Counted from the stretch's first letter, positions 24,370-38,497 are shown. The stretch: DNA of 64,000 nucleotides from Climacium dendroides (GCA_950106755.1 OX467082.1:38068001-38132000), one strand, 5' to 3'. Numbers and translations are program-made. The notes: generated from the sequence alone by a model not told the origin.

Positions 24370-25515
24370 TTCCTAAAGTCCCTTGGGGGTCAAAATGGAT
24401 TTCAAGTAGGTACATATAGTCTCAATTTTTGTAGTGTTTTTAAAAAAAAATTGAAGATAGAAAATCATATTAGCTTTTTAGGAATATAATTTTTATTTGA
24501 ATCAATGCTTGATTAATCTACAATAAGCTCCAACAAAATTCATTGGATAGTACAAAAAATTCAAATTAAATTTCAAAATTTTGTTTTACATCAAAAGTAT
24601 TTCGGTCTACATGAAAAAATTTAATTCATACTATTTGGACTAGTCATGAAAAAACTCGTTTTTTGGGCAACCTAACCATCTTTTACAAAAAGATACGTTA
24701 CAAGATTCATTATTGAACTCAATTTTTACAATTTTAAAGAAAAAAAAGTTTGATATGGTTTCATTAGATGAGTTTCCTACGCAATGGAGGGCTGCAGGAA
24801 CTCCAGGGAATATGACATGGTAGTTTGTTGACGTGGTCAAGCGACTACCACGTCGGAAAAAAAAAAATTTATGAATTTTTTTTCTGTTTTTTTTTTCATT
24901 TCACGAATTTTGATTTTAATTTTTTTAAAAAAATTTGCCAGGAAAAGTGGTTCTCCAAAATTGTGGGGGGAAACTTGGGTTGAGAACATGCCTGAAACGA
25001 CCCTCCCAACCCCCTGAATCTCTTCTAATGAGTTTGTTTGCTAGAACAATCTCACTGTTGGAATTGTTGTATTTCAATTACATTTTAGACCTATTAACAA
25101 TTTACATTTTCTTTTAATCTCATACCCACTTCTACTAAACAATATTTTAAAGAAAGAAAATCAAGTGGATTTTTTTTTTCTAGACTTGTAATTCTATTCT
25201 TCAACATAAATTTTTTTTAATTAAATATTGATAGTACAAAAAATTTATGCTAAGAAGATTCAAAGCTTGAAAATCTAGTCATGCAAGGTGCAAAATAATG
25301 TTTTTTTTCACTTCAAATGCAAATATCTTGCCATCCACATGGTCAAAGTTTTTGAAATTTCTTCCACACATTCATATACTAGTTTAGTGCAAGATCTTGT
25401 GGTTAAAAATGAAAAAAACATTCTAAAGTTTTTTGTACTTTGCAATAGAAATGGCAGTTTTGAATGGAACTTTTTGAAAAAGAGATCTCAAGACTTTAGG
25501 GATCAAGATTCTTTT
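24370..25515. repeat. Dispersed repeat family A, copy 2
   Basis: Shares ordered blocks with copies at 1565, 27850 and 47900: CCTAAAGTCCCTT at the start, the CTAGAACAATCTCAC block, and an end block with 'agaaatggcagttttgaa' and 'ctttagggatcaag'. Start and end are roughly mirrored (CCTAAAG... / CTTTAGGG), suggesting short terminal inverted repeats. Confidence 0.55.
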
Positions 25516-27114
25516 TGAAATGAAGACAAATGAAAATTATAAACTTTAAAAAAAATGTCTTCTTGGAGATTTATTTTTGTTTTTGCAAATTTTTGAAATT
25601 GTTTTTGAAGAAACTTTATGATATTAAATTTGTGCATCTTTAAATTGTTAAAAGATACATTAATAAACATTCCTCAAAAGCTCTATTAGTTCACTTCTAT
25701 ATTGAATCATGTATGAGGTTGATGACATTCTACAATGAAGATTTAAGGTTATTTTGACAATTCTTTTAAAAAGATTCTTTAATGAAAAATATGTGTGTGC
25801 ATGCATACATATAATGATGTAAAGAAGGGGTTTGTATGGTCAACATAACTCTTTATTTGCCACAAGACATTTAAAAAGTCATTACCTCCTTAGTATTCAA
25901 AAGTGAAATGTACATTTACATCATATAAATATATACTATTGATATTATTTTGATATGCTTGTTTAGAAAGTTGTTTATAATAAGTGTCCATATTGATTTT
26001 TTGTAATGCCTTCTTGAATGTTTGAATGTCCTCCAATATTAATCTTCATTACTAGAAAACCAAATCAATAGAAAATCAATTGATTTTTGTTTGGCGCATT
26101 GTAATGACTATTTTCATTGATTTTTGAACATATAATTGATTTGAATAAAATGGCACCTATTTCTATTGATTTGAATAATGCAATGACCAAATCAATAAAT
26201 TTGTAGGGAATCTAATTTTTGGAATCTTTTGGAATCTTTTGACTTTACTTAATACATTCATAATGATTTGGAGGATTTTGGAATGTTATGAATAATTAAT
26301 TAACCTTTTGAAGACCCTAAGGCATAATTTCAATCCATTTCCTTTTTTGATAAGGTCTATTTAAGTACAATATTTGTTGAATATGATTCTTGTGAAATTT
26401 TTATCAAAAGAGTATTTCACTACTAACTTGATGCCTAGAAAATTTTAGACCAATTCAAGTTGCAATTAAAAATTTATGTCTTTAAAGGTCATCTTTTTTT
26501 AGTAATGAGCAATCTTAGGCAACCATAACAATTAATCCAATTGGGCTCCTATTCTTTATACAAATAATAATTTCAATATAGTTCCAAAAGTTGAAAGGCA
26601 TACAAGTCCACAATTTTGACTTATAGGCATTTGAAATAAGTTTTCCTCATTTGGGCAATGTTTAAAACACCATGATTGGATTTAAATGTACAACGGAAAT
26701 AAATTTTTTTAAATTAATCATTCACAATTCAAACTCAATAGAATTTGGCAGCCAATTTAGTATAGTACAATAATTTTTTTCAAACTACTTTGAAATTAAA
26801 AAAATTGGGAAATCAAACTAACTTTCATCACTATAAATTTGTCTGAGATTTTGAGACTCCAATCAAAAGTTATGGGCAAAATTTAAAGAGGTTTTAAAAG
26901 AATTTTCTTTTACATTTTCTTACATTGTTCATAGCTTTTGTAGATGAAATTCAAATTGATTTACCAACTTTTTTTAATTCAAAATTTTCAAAACAAAAGT
27001 TATTTTACTATGCCAAATCAGCTATCAAAGTTTGTTGACCTTACAATTAAATAAAAACCAATTAGAGAAATTAAGTAAATAAAATTTTACATCACTTGAA
27101 ATCATTAAAAAGCA
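25516..27114. other. AT-rich gene-free stretch
   Basis: No open frame of note and no clear element boundaries. Confidence 0.5.
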
Positions 27115-27200
27115 AGCATGGTCCAATGGTATAAACCTTGGACCTCAACCAAGTTCAAGGTTCGAAGGTTCAAATCTTCTTAGAGGTGCTTGCCCATGTG
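27115..27200 (+). repeat. tRNA-like sequence, probable SINE head
   Basis: The stretch has a box A-like TGGTCCAATGGTATA and, about 45 bases on, a box B-like GGTTCGAAGGTTCAAATC. Between them TTGG and CCAA can pair around a 7-base loop, like an anticodon arm. The fold is too degenerate for a working tRNA: the T arm is irregular and the acceptor stem is poor. The spacing of an internal Pol III promoter with non-tRNA sequence after it fits a tRNA-derived SINE or a tRNA relic. Confidence 0.5.
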
Positions 27201-27849
27201 GCAAGCCACCTAAGTGGCCTGCCTTGTGTTGGCTTCCTAGTGGCCAAGTAAAAAAAATTAATTAATTTTTTTGCCCAAAATTTTTGGGAAAAGGAAAAAT
27301 AAATTATTTTAAAAATAAATTTGGTCAAAACAATGTGTCTGAAACAACAGAAGCGATCAACAACATTTAGTTAAAATTTTGTTGTTTGGGTCACTAAATT
27401 TTTTTAGTAGTAGTACTTCAATCACAAAATATTATTCCTTTCAAAATAAGGATATTTTCCATTAGTGTGAATGATCGAGGGAGGTTCTAACATTGAGAGG
27501 GACAAATTGACTCTATAAAGATCAAAATGTCAAAATAAATCTAATTTACCTCTTTTTAATCTCAACCTTCCATCACAGTAAGAATTATATATCTTATAAA
27601 GGTTAAAACATTCATCCTTGGGTAGAATGTACTATAAAAAAAAAGGGAGAATTATAGTATTTTATTTGTGTTATTTCTTATAGGGCTACATAGCATGCCA
27701 TGTTGTGGGGTTCATATTGATAAGGCAAAAGTTTCATTCCTATTTTTCCCAATTTTTTTAGGCCTTATATGTTTTGTTTAAAAAATTTTGAATTCAAATT
27801 TGGTTTCAGGTATTTTGAAATATTATTTAGCATAGAAAATTGTATTGAT

Positions 27850-28765
27850 TACCCCCTAAAGTCCCAAAGTCCCTATGAGGGACTCTCGGGATTTCAAGTA
27901 GGCTCATATGATCTCAATTTTAGACATGATTTTTTGAATTTTTTTGAAGGTAAAAAATTAGATTAGCTTTATGGGAATATAATTTTTATTTCAATTGGTG
28001 CTCGGGAATAAAAGTTATGCTACCATGAGTCCAAAAAGCAACTCAAGAAGTAGCCCAAAAAATATCACAAAAAGTTGAATTTTTTTAATTAAAATTTTTT
28101 TCTTCAAAGATTATATTTTTGTCTACATTTGAAGCTTTAATTCATTCTATTTGGGTTAGTGATGGAAAATTTATAGACAATCTTCTTTTTCAAGCAATCT
28201 AATGAAAAAATTACTAATAGAATCCATTTTTTAATTCAATTTTTACAATTTTTGAGAACTTTTTTAGACAGGGTTAAGTTTGCTTGCTAGAACAATCTCA
28301 CAATTGGGATTAGTGTGTTTCAATTCTATCTTAGAGCCATTAACAATTTACCCTTCAATCTTAAACCTACTTCTACTTAACAATTTTTTAATGAACGAAA
28401 GTTAAGTTTTTTTTTGTTGAGTTTTTTTTCCTATTTTTTCAACTCAATTCTTCAACATAAAAAATTAGAAAATCAAAATTAGTAGTATAAAAATTTTAAG
28501 TTAAGAAGATCCAAAGCCAAAACATCTAGTCGATCACGGTGTAAAAAAAACTTATTTTCTTCACTATAACTGCAAATATCTTGCAATCTACACAATCAAA
28601 GTTTCTAAAATTTTCTCCATGCATTTAAATACTAATGTAGTATAAGATCCTATGGTTAGATATGTGAAAAAAAGGATTTTAATAGATTTTTGCTCTTTGC
28701 AATAGAAATGGTAGTTTTGAGTAGATTTTGATTGAAAAAAGGCCTTAGAACTTCAGGGATTAAGA
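27850..28765. repeat. Dispersed repeat family A, copy 3
   Basis: Starts CCCCCTAAAGTCCCAAAGTC and ends near CTTCAGGGATTAAG; the internal blocks match those of copy 2 in order. No coding frame. Confidence 0.6.
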
Positions 28766-29333
28766 TTTGATTGGTAAGTATGCCACCTAGTCTTGTCTAG
28801 AAAAAATATATCTACACTTCTTTACTATCACAACATTACAAATTCCATAGTTATAGTCTCAAACATTTGAATGCCTTAGTTTGACATATATTCTTAAATT
28901 TTCAAGCAATGCCACATATTTATCTCTTTTAAAACTACACTAATTTATGCTATTAATGAGGGAAAAAAATAAGTGTCACTAATTTTATTCTATTTTGTAA
29001 AAATGAATACAAGAGAGATGTGATTTAGCATACACTACATTAAATATATCACAAATAGTGTGACTTTGATAAATTAGTGTTAGATGCACTATAATAATAA
29101 ATCACTATAGAAGTAGGTTTCGTGATAAAATCAATGATCAAAGACTTTAGATGTGAATCCAAAATCAACATTCATTCAATCAAAACATGGTTTTTTGTAG
29201 ATTAGGAAAAAAACTAACTAGTAGTCAAATTTGTTGTGTGGATTTTTTTGTAAGTCATTTTTCTAATCCTCATGGACCATGTTTCAACTGGCATTGCATT
29301 GTTATACATTCTAAGAATTAAATGTATGGTATT

Positions 29334-32300
29334 AACCCCTAAGTAAATGCCCATGACTTTTTTTGAGTTTCTTGAAATTTGTTCTATATTGAATAAAAAC
29401 CAAACATTTTGATAAATTTTATCAATTTTTTTACTTGTGACCATGCAAATTCAAACTAGACATGTTAGAGATCACATGGAAAAAACACAACAATATCACT
29501 TATAGATTGAAAGATGATAATGTTTGATCATGAAGGTATTAAAATTGTGAAAATGATTTGAAGTCTTTGAATCCTTTTTTCACATGTCAAAACTAAAAAA
29601 TTGGGCACCAAAAAAATATGAGGTAAAAGGCCATAAAATGCATAATTCCAATCAATTTGAACTATTGAAAATCTATCGTATAAATTTTTAAAATAAATTT
29701 CTAATGTGATTTTTTCTCCAATATCTAATATATTTGAGGCTCATTTCCAAGAGCCTTGACAACAGTAGAAAATCAAGATTTGCAAACAGGAACCCATTGC
29801 ACAAAATCTTGAATAATTTTTTTTTAATTATTAATTTTAAAATTTTGATTTTTGATACTAAAACTAGAATTCAAAAAGAATTTTTCAAAAATATAAACTA
29901 TTTAAAATAGTAACTTGGTAAGGTTTTATTTAACTTCAAGTATTGTTAACACAAGATTTTAGTGTCGTGAGCATGAGGGATTAGTTTTAGTTTAAGTTTA
30001 GTGTAGGTTTTGAATATGCCTAATTAATAAGAGCCTAATATAGTTTAGCCACATGTATGAGCTTACACCTATATTTCAATTGGTTATTCACTTTTATATA
30101 TGTAGATGCCAAGAGTCCAAGACCTATTTCGATGGTTGACTTTTGAAAAGTGAAGTCAACTTTTAAGATAATTTAGAGATACAATTCTAACTTTCTTCAA
30201 TGAGACTAACTACATTATGTACATTGGCTTAATTGAATGGAAAAAAGCATTGCATGGAAAAAATCTAAATCTGCAATGAAATTAGAAAGTTTGAATACAT
30301 TCTTACAAAAGTTGTTTGTTTCTACCAAGCATAAAATAAGCTACATCTAACTATCTAAGATGCAACCTCTCTTTTAAAAATCATAGAACCTCTTATATAC
30401 AATTTAATTGTTGTAGTGTAAAAGGGACATGACCTCTCTTTGCATGAACCCTAGATATAATGACATAAAACCAATATGTACATAGCTATAATATATTAAT
30501 CTCTAAAAAATTTTGGAGTCAAATTTTTGTTGGCAATTTAAGGCAAGTTCAATGTTGATTTCAAATTTTTCAAATTTTTAATGAATATTTTTGGGAAAGT
30601 GAATATAATGCATATCTTATAAGTTGCCAAATGTCATGTATTTCTAAAGTTGTAAAGTGTATAAAATAGAGATGAATAATACTTGTCTTATAATGCTTGA
30701 CAAATATCTTCAACAAACAAACTCATAATTCATATATTTATTAGAAGAGATTGGACAACCCTCTCTTCTAGAAACAAAATTATAGTACTTTATGTAGATG
30801 AAAGTATTAGTTGGAAGTTATGTATTAGTTACATAAATTGAAATGACCAATCTAATGGAGTTAAAAGGTGATTTTGATTTTTAATTAGAAGTTTAACCCC
30901 TCACTGCTTAAGCGACCATAATTATATGGTCGATCTGAAATTTCAAGCTCATTTTTGGATGAGTAGTTAAATTCTTTTGACCATTTAAAAAAAAATTCGG
31001 GCAGTTTCAAAGGTTAACTATTGAAAACTTTCATTTTTCACTGAAAAAAACATATATATGATTATTGAGAGATCCTCAAAGGCATATATGTACCATTAGT
31101 GGAGAGTAAAGCTTGCAAATTTTACTTCATTTCTTGGCTTTGAATAAAATTTGCTAAGTTCACTTGATTTGAGATCTAAGAAATTGTACTTATCTATTTT
31201 CTTTGAAAATGGTCCCAATGGAAAGAGTAAAGTGTTTTTATGATTTTCACCATTGAAAGTTTAAATACACAAGTGTTGATTTGGAATTATTTGCGATTTC
31301 TACTTATAAAAAAAATTAGGTTTCAACAATTACAAGGTGGATTGTGTAATGAGTTTGATAGCTTTTCATGTGAAATTAAGTTTTTTTGGATGTGCATTTT
31401 AGTGCGCTAACACTATTTGTAGTTGTTCATGTCATTTCCAACCCCAAAAAACTTTTATATGCAAATTTCTGAAACATTGTGGGAAGGGGCAACATACTAA
31501 AAATAGAAAACACATATTTCTCTTGTTATAATCTTACAACTCCTATGCAATCTTGCACTCAAAATTGGTAGGCTTACTAATAAGCAAGCTCTTAAAACAT
31601 CTATATGGTTAGATTTTGAAAAAAACACAATGTGCTTTGTTGGAGATAAATATAAGCCAATGCTCTTTTTTCATGGTCAAAACGTGCTTGGAAAGGCTTA
31701 GGCATTTAGGGGTTAACTAAGTGGTCAAACTTCTCAATTTGAAATGCAAGTTGTAAACCAAAAATGACGTGTTTGAAACAAATTTTCATTAAAGTCTAGT
31801 AAATGTCAAACTCACTTTACAAGCAAAAGACAAATGAACCAAAAAGATCAATGTCAATACAAAAAGTTTACCTTGAGAAGTTGACATCTTTATTATAAGC
31901 ATAATCTCAAAATGCTTCCTTGAAACCACAACCATCTTTCAATTGTCCCCAAATTAAAGCACGTACTCATTTACTTTGTACATAACAAATATACTCCAAA
32001 TATATTGCATTTGCTTTCACTAATCAATAACTATACTAATTTTGAATGTTACATGTGCTACATTAGGTATTGTAATGGACACATACCATTGCCTTGCCCA
32101 TTCACAATTTGGAATAATATACACACTACAAGCCATAAATTCAATCATTTACAAGATTTCAATGAAAAATTGTTGTAAATAAATAAAATTTATATGTTAT
32201 TACAACAAAATTTAAAAAATATCTCATATTCAACAAAGTTTGTTAGAATTGGTAGCCATTGCCACATTCTTAGAACCACACTAGCTCCTATATATCTAAG

Positions 32301-32887
32301 GCACCAAATTTTGTTGTTGATAATACTTTGAAGGCAAATAAAACCTTACCAAATTTCTATTTAAATAGTTTATATTCTTTAAAAAAAAAATTGGAGTCTA
32401 ATTTTAGCATTAAAAATTCAATTTTGAAAATGATTGATTATGATTTCATACAATCTTGACTTTCTATAGAGTTGAAGACTCTTAGAAATGAGCCTCAAAT
32501 ATATTAGATCTTGGAGAAAAAAATCACATTAGAAATTCATTTGAAAAAATTGTAGAATAGATGTTGAAAAAAACTATAAATTGATTGGGGTTCTATATGA
32601 TTAGACCCTTTATCCTCGATTTTTTTTTATAATCAACTTTTTAGATTTGACATGCAAAGAGAAGATTGAAAGACTTCAAATTACTTTCACAATTTTAACA
32701 CCTTCATGATCAAACATTATAATCTTTCAATCCTTAAGTGATATTGTTGTGTTTTCTTTTCTTATGTGATCTCTAACATGTCTAGTTTGAATTTGTACAA
32801 TTATAATTCAAAAGAAATTGATACATCACTTTTTGTTTGGTTTAGAGCAAATTCCTCAAAGCTCAAAAAAAAAGCCTTGAACATTTA
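29334..32887. mobile_element. 3.5 kb element with about 600 bp inverted ends
   Basis: The left arm (29334-29985) and right arm (32270-32887) are diverged inverted copies. Shared blocks in mirrored order: CTAGACATGTTAGAGATCAC, AACACAACAATATCACTTA, AATGTTTGATCATGAAGGT, TTGAGGCTCATTTC and GGTAAGGTTTTATTT. The outer tips carry CCCCTAAG and, mirrored, TCCCTAAATG. The centre (29986-32269) has no coding frame and holds further CCCCT/AGGGG tips (30895, 31711), so elements may be nested. A related 300 bp element lies at 41732-42025. Confidence 0.6.
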
Positions 32888-32939
32888 GGGACTAGAGAAA
32901 AGCATGACCACAAGAATCTCTTATATGAATCTCTTATAT

Positions 32940-33624
32940 TTCTTATAGAGTAACAAAAGAAAGGGGAAAAAAATTAACACATTCCATCCTTCAAATTCAA
33001 GGAACGTACCGGTAAAGAACCAGTACAATCCTTTGGGCATTAAGAGGGAATGTCCGTGACACCGGAAAGCCCCGGCAACTCCAACGAAGTTTCCACAATG
33101 AGAATTGGAGAACAGAAAATGTCTGAACAAAGGAAATTGCTTACACTAATTCATACCAACCTCTCGTCTATCTGGCAGCTGACTAGGCTTCCCATTCCGA
33201 CCAGGTCATCCGTTCTTGTAGTTTATCATAGACGGTCACACTCGGCTCTCCTTGTTCTGGGTGTTGGTATGTTTGTGTCTTTTGACGCTTCTCCTTTCAA
33301 GCCCTGAGCGGACCCGGCTCTAATCCCGGCAACAGAAACTCTCGAGTAACGAAAACTATATGCTATTAACTTTTGCAGGGATTTATATTCAGCTGATTCA
33401 TAAGCACAGAACCAACATTCAAATCATGACACCCGAGATATAGACCATCAACAGTGACTATAAATGCGAATTCGACAATCTCTCCAGCAGTTCTTTTGCT
33501 CACTGCAATGCCACATGCTTTCATCGAATGCCAAATTCATCACCGTTCAAATATAGATAGTTTCCAAGCGCATGATTTACCACCAACACATATTAGCAAA
33601 GCGGGCGATTCAAGAACTCTCTCA
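32940..33624. other. Downstream flank of RFC3
   Basis: GC content rises here. The part nearest 33625 is probably RFC3 3' UTR. The plus-strand frame at 33050-33307 has no recognisable family and is not called. Confidence 0.4.
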
Positions 33625-36600
33625 TCATCCAAAAGTGTTGATGAGGAACTTCTTGTAAATACTCATGAATTTAGCAACGAAGGCTGCACACAAGCAAAAC
33701 ATGGGAAAATCGTTAACAGACCAAAAGAGGGGCAAAGACTACACCTGATTAGAGAATATACGACTGAACAGAAGGTAAACAAAGTCTCATCAAGGTAAAA
33801 GAAGATCACCTTCCAAGTGAAAAATTGCCTTTTGACCCTGCTGCATCCGATGCTCCTGCACGTACAAAACATCCGTAATGCCAAGGATAAGGAATCTAAA
33901 CAGTTGCACTCTTAATTCTGTAAAGATGGAGATCACCAGGGGCAATTGGGAGAGTTCCAATAACGCAGTTGGGAGAAACTTGGGAAGGAGAGGAATACTA
34001 GCTTACGTAAAAGGCAGCCCAGTGGCAGACTTCATGTTTCAGCTCTGAATCCAACTTCTTCATCAACTCATCCAACAATCTCTGCAAGCACCAATGAGGC
34101 AAAAAGTGTAATGCCCATGAGAATAGTACAAACGCAGGCTGTTCAATTGCAAAGAAAATTACATGAGATGGAGTTATAAAAGGTACAATAACTAACCTTG
34201 AGAATGACTTCAGGAGGAATGCAGTTCACAAGTAGCTCGTAAAGTTTCTCCCTCACCTGAAACAGCCTACATGAACAAGTTCTCTTAATTGCAGATTACA
34301 AAACTGAGCACATAATGTAATGGTCAGACAGATACCGTATTCCAAACAATCCCTTGAATGTTCCATCAGAAAGTATCATGAGCATGAACACTTTTGTCTT
34401 TAGCAAAGCAACTGCTAAGTCTCCCACTTATAGCGAGAATGGACAGGACAGCGACAGAAATATAGAACTGAAGTTCGGTGCAGACAGTACAAACGAAAGT
34501 AATAAGCATCAATTTGTTACATACTTTTTGGGACTTTGTTCAGTGATAATATCATTCGCAAGTCCTACAATGAACTGTTCCCAGTCGGTTGTTTGCACCT
34601 CTTGATCTGCTGTGAATGGATACCTGTAGAGCAATCCAACAGGCGTCCGTGAGAAATAAACTTTGCACATTTGATCACTGAGTTCCATTCAGTTCCCCAA
34701 TAGTTGGTCAAAAATTCGATGTATTCCATGCATCAAGTTTCAAATTTTATGCCAACAAGATACTTTTGCCACGAAGTGCATGGCATTTACTATCGTGCAA
34801 TTCCAAAGTTCTCCAGGTGTTGTGAAATAGGAAACTACGAGTCTCGGGGGCCAAATGACTATGGAACTTCTTCAGACCACATGGAATTGCTACCCAACAT
34901 TAAAACATCCATCCAATGCACTGCCTCACGAAACATGCTTTAAATCACATAGATCAATACACATCATAGACAAACAACAAAGTGGACTATAAATGACTTG
35001 TTAAAACAGACTTTGATAAGATGCTTACTGCTTGGCTTTGCAGGCTTCTAAGCACAAAATAGATCGCCTTAGGTTTCGATTAGAGTGATGAGCTATGCGA
35101 CCCCCCAGTTCAGGTGGAAGTACCAAATTCTCCTTTTTCGCTACGAACATGAGCACATCAACAATCTGCCAATTGCCTCAAAACAGTTAGTCCCACATAA
35201 CAATTAGGGTTTCTAAACTGTAAAAGAATTTTTTTAAAAGCAACAAAAATTGCAACATTTGATTGCTGACATCAGAGAAATAACATGCAGGTCGTGCTCA
35301 CATCATCTCTTGAGGGAGCGTTTATCCGCACGTTGAGACAGCGGGACCTCACAGCCTCAATGACCTTCGAGGCGCTATTGCAACACAAAATCAGTCGGCA
35401 TGCAGCACTGTACTTCTCCATCGTCCGACGCAGTGAATGTTGTGCCTCCTTAGACAGTTTGTCCACCTCGTTCAGAACCAACACTGACGCACAGAAGCCC
35501 CAATTCTATTAATCCCAAGCGACCGAGAGTATCCTTTACTTGCGGTGAAATGTGTGAAAAAAGGAACAGGTATGTACTCTATTTGAGAACAAGACATGAG
35601 AAATTGATCATTTTCCCGACATCCAAGCTGTTGTCGTCACTCATAAAATGATCTATTTGCAGGGCATTCAAATAAAATAGGATGGTTAATAATAATCCCT
35701 GATCTAAAAGTGACCCCTAAGCGTTAACCGGTCGAGGGGAGATGTTGGATTTTTTCAATATAGAGTAGTTGTACATTTTTAATTTGGAATGCATAGGTGC
35801 TCTAAAAGTGTCCTCGTTAATATTTGCAGAGTTCCACAATAAGGCAAAAATTCTTGAAAAACGTCCCTGCTCTATAAGCAACCCCTACGCAAATCAACCA
35901 ATACTATGTGATAGCAACTTCAGACATTCATCATAAGTTCATTTAGCCTCCAAATTTGAAGATTCAAACTACGTTGCACACTATCTCAATTTGACTCTGC
36001 ACCAAAAATGTTGGGACCAACACGTACTTGAAGGATTCTTCCGGTACCTAGCACTAGACATGCGAGAAACAGACCCAACAAAAGTCACGCATAGCGAAGT
36101 ATGGGTGCATAGAATTGTACCTTTGAAGCCTTTGTTGCCTGCTACATCGAGAGGGCGGTTCTTAGCCATCTCTTTAATGATCTCTTGTACCACATAACGG
36201 TCCTGAAACCCTGCATCACTTGGATTGAGCTCCACATGATGGTTACTTGAAACAGTCGTCAGCTCTACCTCGATCTTCCGCGTTCCAGCCTGCATTCGGA
36301 TACGGAAAACGCTTAACCACTTATTGGTATTGATGATCATATTGTGTTAAATATAATTCATGTAGGGCCAAATCTTTTATCCACAGAATCAGTGAAAAAC
36401 ATAGAATGTGTTGATCAGAAAACAAAAAAAATCGGACTGAAATAATCCCCCATAAGAACTACTCGGAAGTGCTTAAGAAAACATGAGGCTACTTGATCCT
36501 TTAGGAAATCCGACAATGAGTGGAGCTGCATTTCCAAAACCACACAGACATAGTCAATTACGTACCTCAACTTTCCAGGGCTTGTTCTCCACTTTCACCT

Positions 36601-37042
36601 GCGATTGCAATCACGTTCTTAGAAAAATCCATCCCTTATAAAGAGAGCTACATTTTTACAAGCTATAACAAAACCCTAAACCCTGATCAATCCCAAATAT
36701 TACTCCAGCGCAATGTGAAAGTAAATCCTTTCCCAAATTCGCACCTTCTCAGCGCTCGGTCCAAACATTTCCCGGAGCAATGCCATGATGAGCGTCTTCT
36801 TGCCAGCCCCCGACGGTCCATAGAATAGAAGATGCGGACAATCGCCCTGCACTATCTGAACCCCCAAACACATCATCCGAATAACCATTAACAAACTGCA
36901 TGCACTCACATTGAGAATCGAATCTCTTCCAAAACAAACTCGCAAAGCGGACACTCACCAAATTCTTGAGGCGCGTCGCTTCCTCCTTGTGCACCATGAC
37001 CTTGTCCAAGGTCCGAGGCCGGTACTTGTCCACCCACAACAT
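33625..37042 (-). CDS. RFC3: Replication factor C subunit 3, complete
   Basis: Eleven exons on the minus strand: 37042-36959, 36855-36745, 36598-36566, 36289-36121, 35483-35302, 35165-35029, 34623-34525, 34266-34197, 34081-34007, 33855-33810 and 33683-33625. All are GT-AG and phase-consistent, giving 354 aa, the length of plant RFC3. RFC is the AAA+ clamp loader that opens PCNA and loads it at primer ends in the nucleus. Visible: start [15 protein letters not shown], Walker [10 protein letters not shown] (41-49), Walker B position LNEVDKL (136-142, with the N-E-V-D form usual in RFC3), SRC motif (179-181) and C-terminal collar ending [18 protein letters not shown]. The small 11-codon exon 3 ([11 protein letters not shown]) is in frame and matches the family. 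No defect is seen. Confidence 0.96.
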
Positions 37043-38024
37043 CTTTGCCAATTGAGTGAGTCTCGCAAGTTTCAAGCAAAAAATTGCAACAAAAGAATTC
37101 TCCGGAATTGAAAAAATGGTGATGGAGCTTTCAATTCTACTCGTCACATTGACGCAAGACGATCGAGGTGAAAGGCGGGAAGTTTAGAGCGAAACGGGAG
37201 AGGAGGACAAATTCCCGATGAAACTGGAGGATGGATTTCATCCATTTCCTGGATGAACAGAAAGGGCTGTCCCCTTTATTTATTTCAGAAGTCTTTCTGG
37301 CTTTGGCCGGTCCTTGCATTTATCTCTTCATTCAGGTTTGGTTGTTGTTGGTTTTTTTATGGTTTGTTCCATTTGTTTAAAAAAAATTCTTGAAATTATG
37401 TAGATATAAGTAATCAAAATCATACAAATTGCATAAATGAATGTAAAAAATGGTTTACAGAAGAGACAAATTTGGAGTTGGCATAAATTAAGGGCTTGTT
37501 CATTTTGAGTCCCATATTTAGCCTATCCATAGGATAGGCAAGTGATTAGAGAACTAAAAAATATTATGATGTTGAATTAAAAAAAATCCTAGTATATTCA
37601 TACAAATTTTAAGAACTTATAGTATGTTGGAGAAATTCGAGATTTCTAAATATTAATTAATATGTCATAAATACATTAAAGTGTTGGTTCACCATCAAAG
37701 TATATGGAATTGCTTAATCCCTAAATGACCAAACTACATTTTTTGGCATTTGGGCAACTTGCTACAAATGAAATTTTTTTTTTCTTTGAAATTTTTTTTT
37801 TCTTTGAAATTTTTACACATGTGCCCAAAGAGTAGCTTTTAGGTCTAACAATTTTCATAATTTATTGACTACATGGTAAAAAGGTTATTGTATGATATGT
37901 AATTTACAGCATTCAGGGGATAGCTTGAGCACCAAAAAAAACTTCTTTAGAAATCACTTTAGAAATCACTCTAGATTTATATATATGAGGAAAGCTTGGA
38001 ATCATTCCATTTTTATAAATGAAA
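37043..38024. other. RFC3 upstream DNA, then AT-rich stretch
   Basis: The first about 250 bases are GC-richer and probably RFC3 promoter and leader. No TATA box is obvious. Beyond 37330 the DNA is AT-rich without genes. Confidence 0.45.
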
Positions 38025-38497
38025 CTAGCGGTTGGCACTTGCTATGCTACGCATTTACTATTAGAATTTCATTAGAATTTTTATGTATTAGATAGAATGT
38101 AGAGCAAGAATTTCAATAAATCTTCAAATAAAAATTACTAAAATCTTTCTATAATTCTTTTTATAAATAAGTATATATTGAAATAAACAATAGAAATTTA
38201 ATGAATGATGAATGATATAGAGTAAAAGATACACATACATTAAAATGCATTATCAAAAGCTTCTTAAACAATTCAATTGTTGTGAAATCCAAAATCAATT
38301 CAATCTAATAAATTTCTCAAATCATTTGGTAGTAGCAATAGAAAATTGAAATCAAAAGCTCAATGCTCACAAAAGCACAAAAGTATAAAGTCAAGAAAAG
38401 GAATGGAATTGCTACCTTTATAATATCACCATATTGATCCTCTTTAATATCATCTCAATTGCAATGACTTATGATTAGGCATTTGTGATATTATAGA
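38025..38497 (-). mobile_element. Helitron-like element, copy 2 (inverted)
   Basis: Read on the minus strand it begins near TCTATAATATCAC and ends GCGTAGCATAGCAAGTGCC, AACCGCTAG|T. It is a close inverted copy of 44010-44568: shared blocks include GAGGATCAATATGGTGATAT, ACCAAATGATTTGAGAAATT and CATTCATCATTCATTAAATT. TC-like start, CTAG end and a T after it fit the Helitron pattern. Confidence 0.55.

Noticed and set aside
27115..27200. Functional tRNA gene
   Set aside because: Poor acceptor stem and irregular T arm; better read as a tRNA-derived SINE or relic.
33454..33798. 114-codon plus-strand frame
   Set aside because: Antisense to the last RFC3 exon; a shadow frame.
36749..37147. 132-codon frame extending RFC3 upstream of MLWVDKY
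   Set aside because: The family starts at MLWVDKYRP, and the frame reads through the first intron; the extension is not coding.
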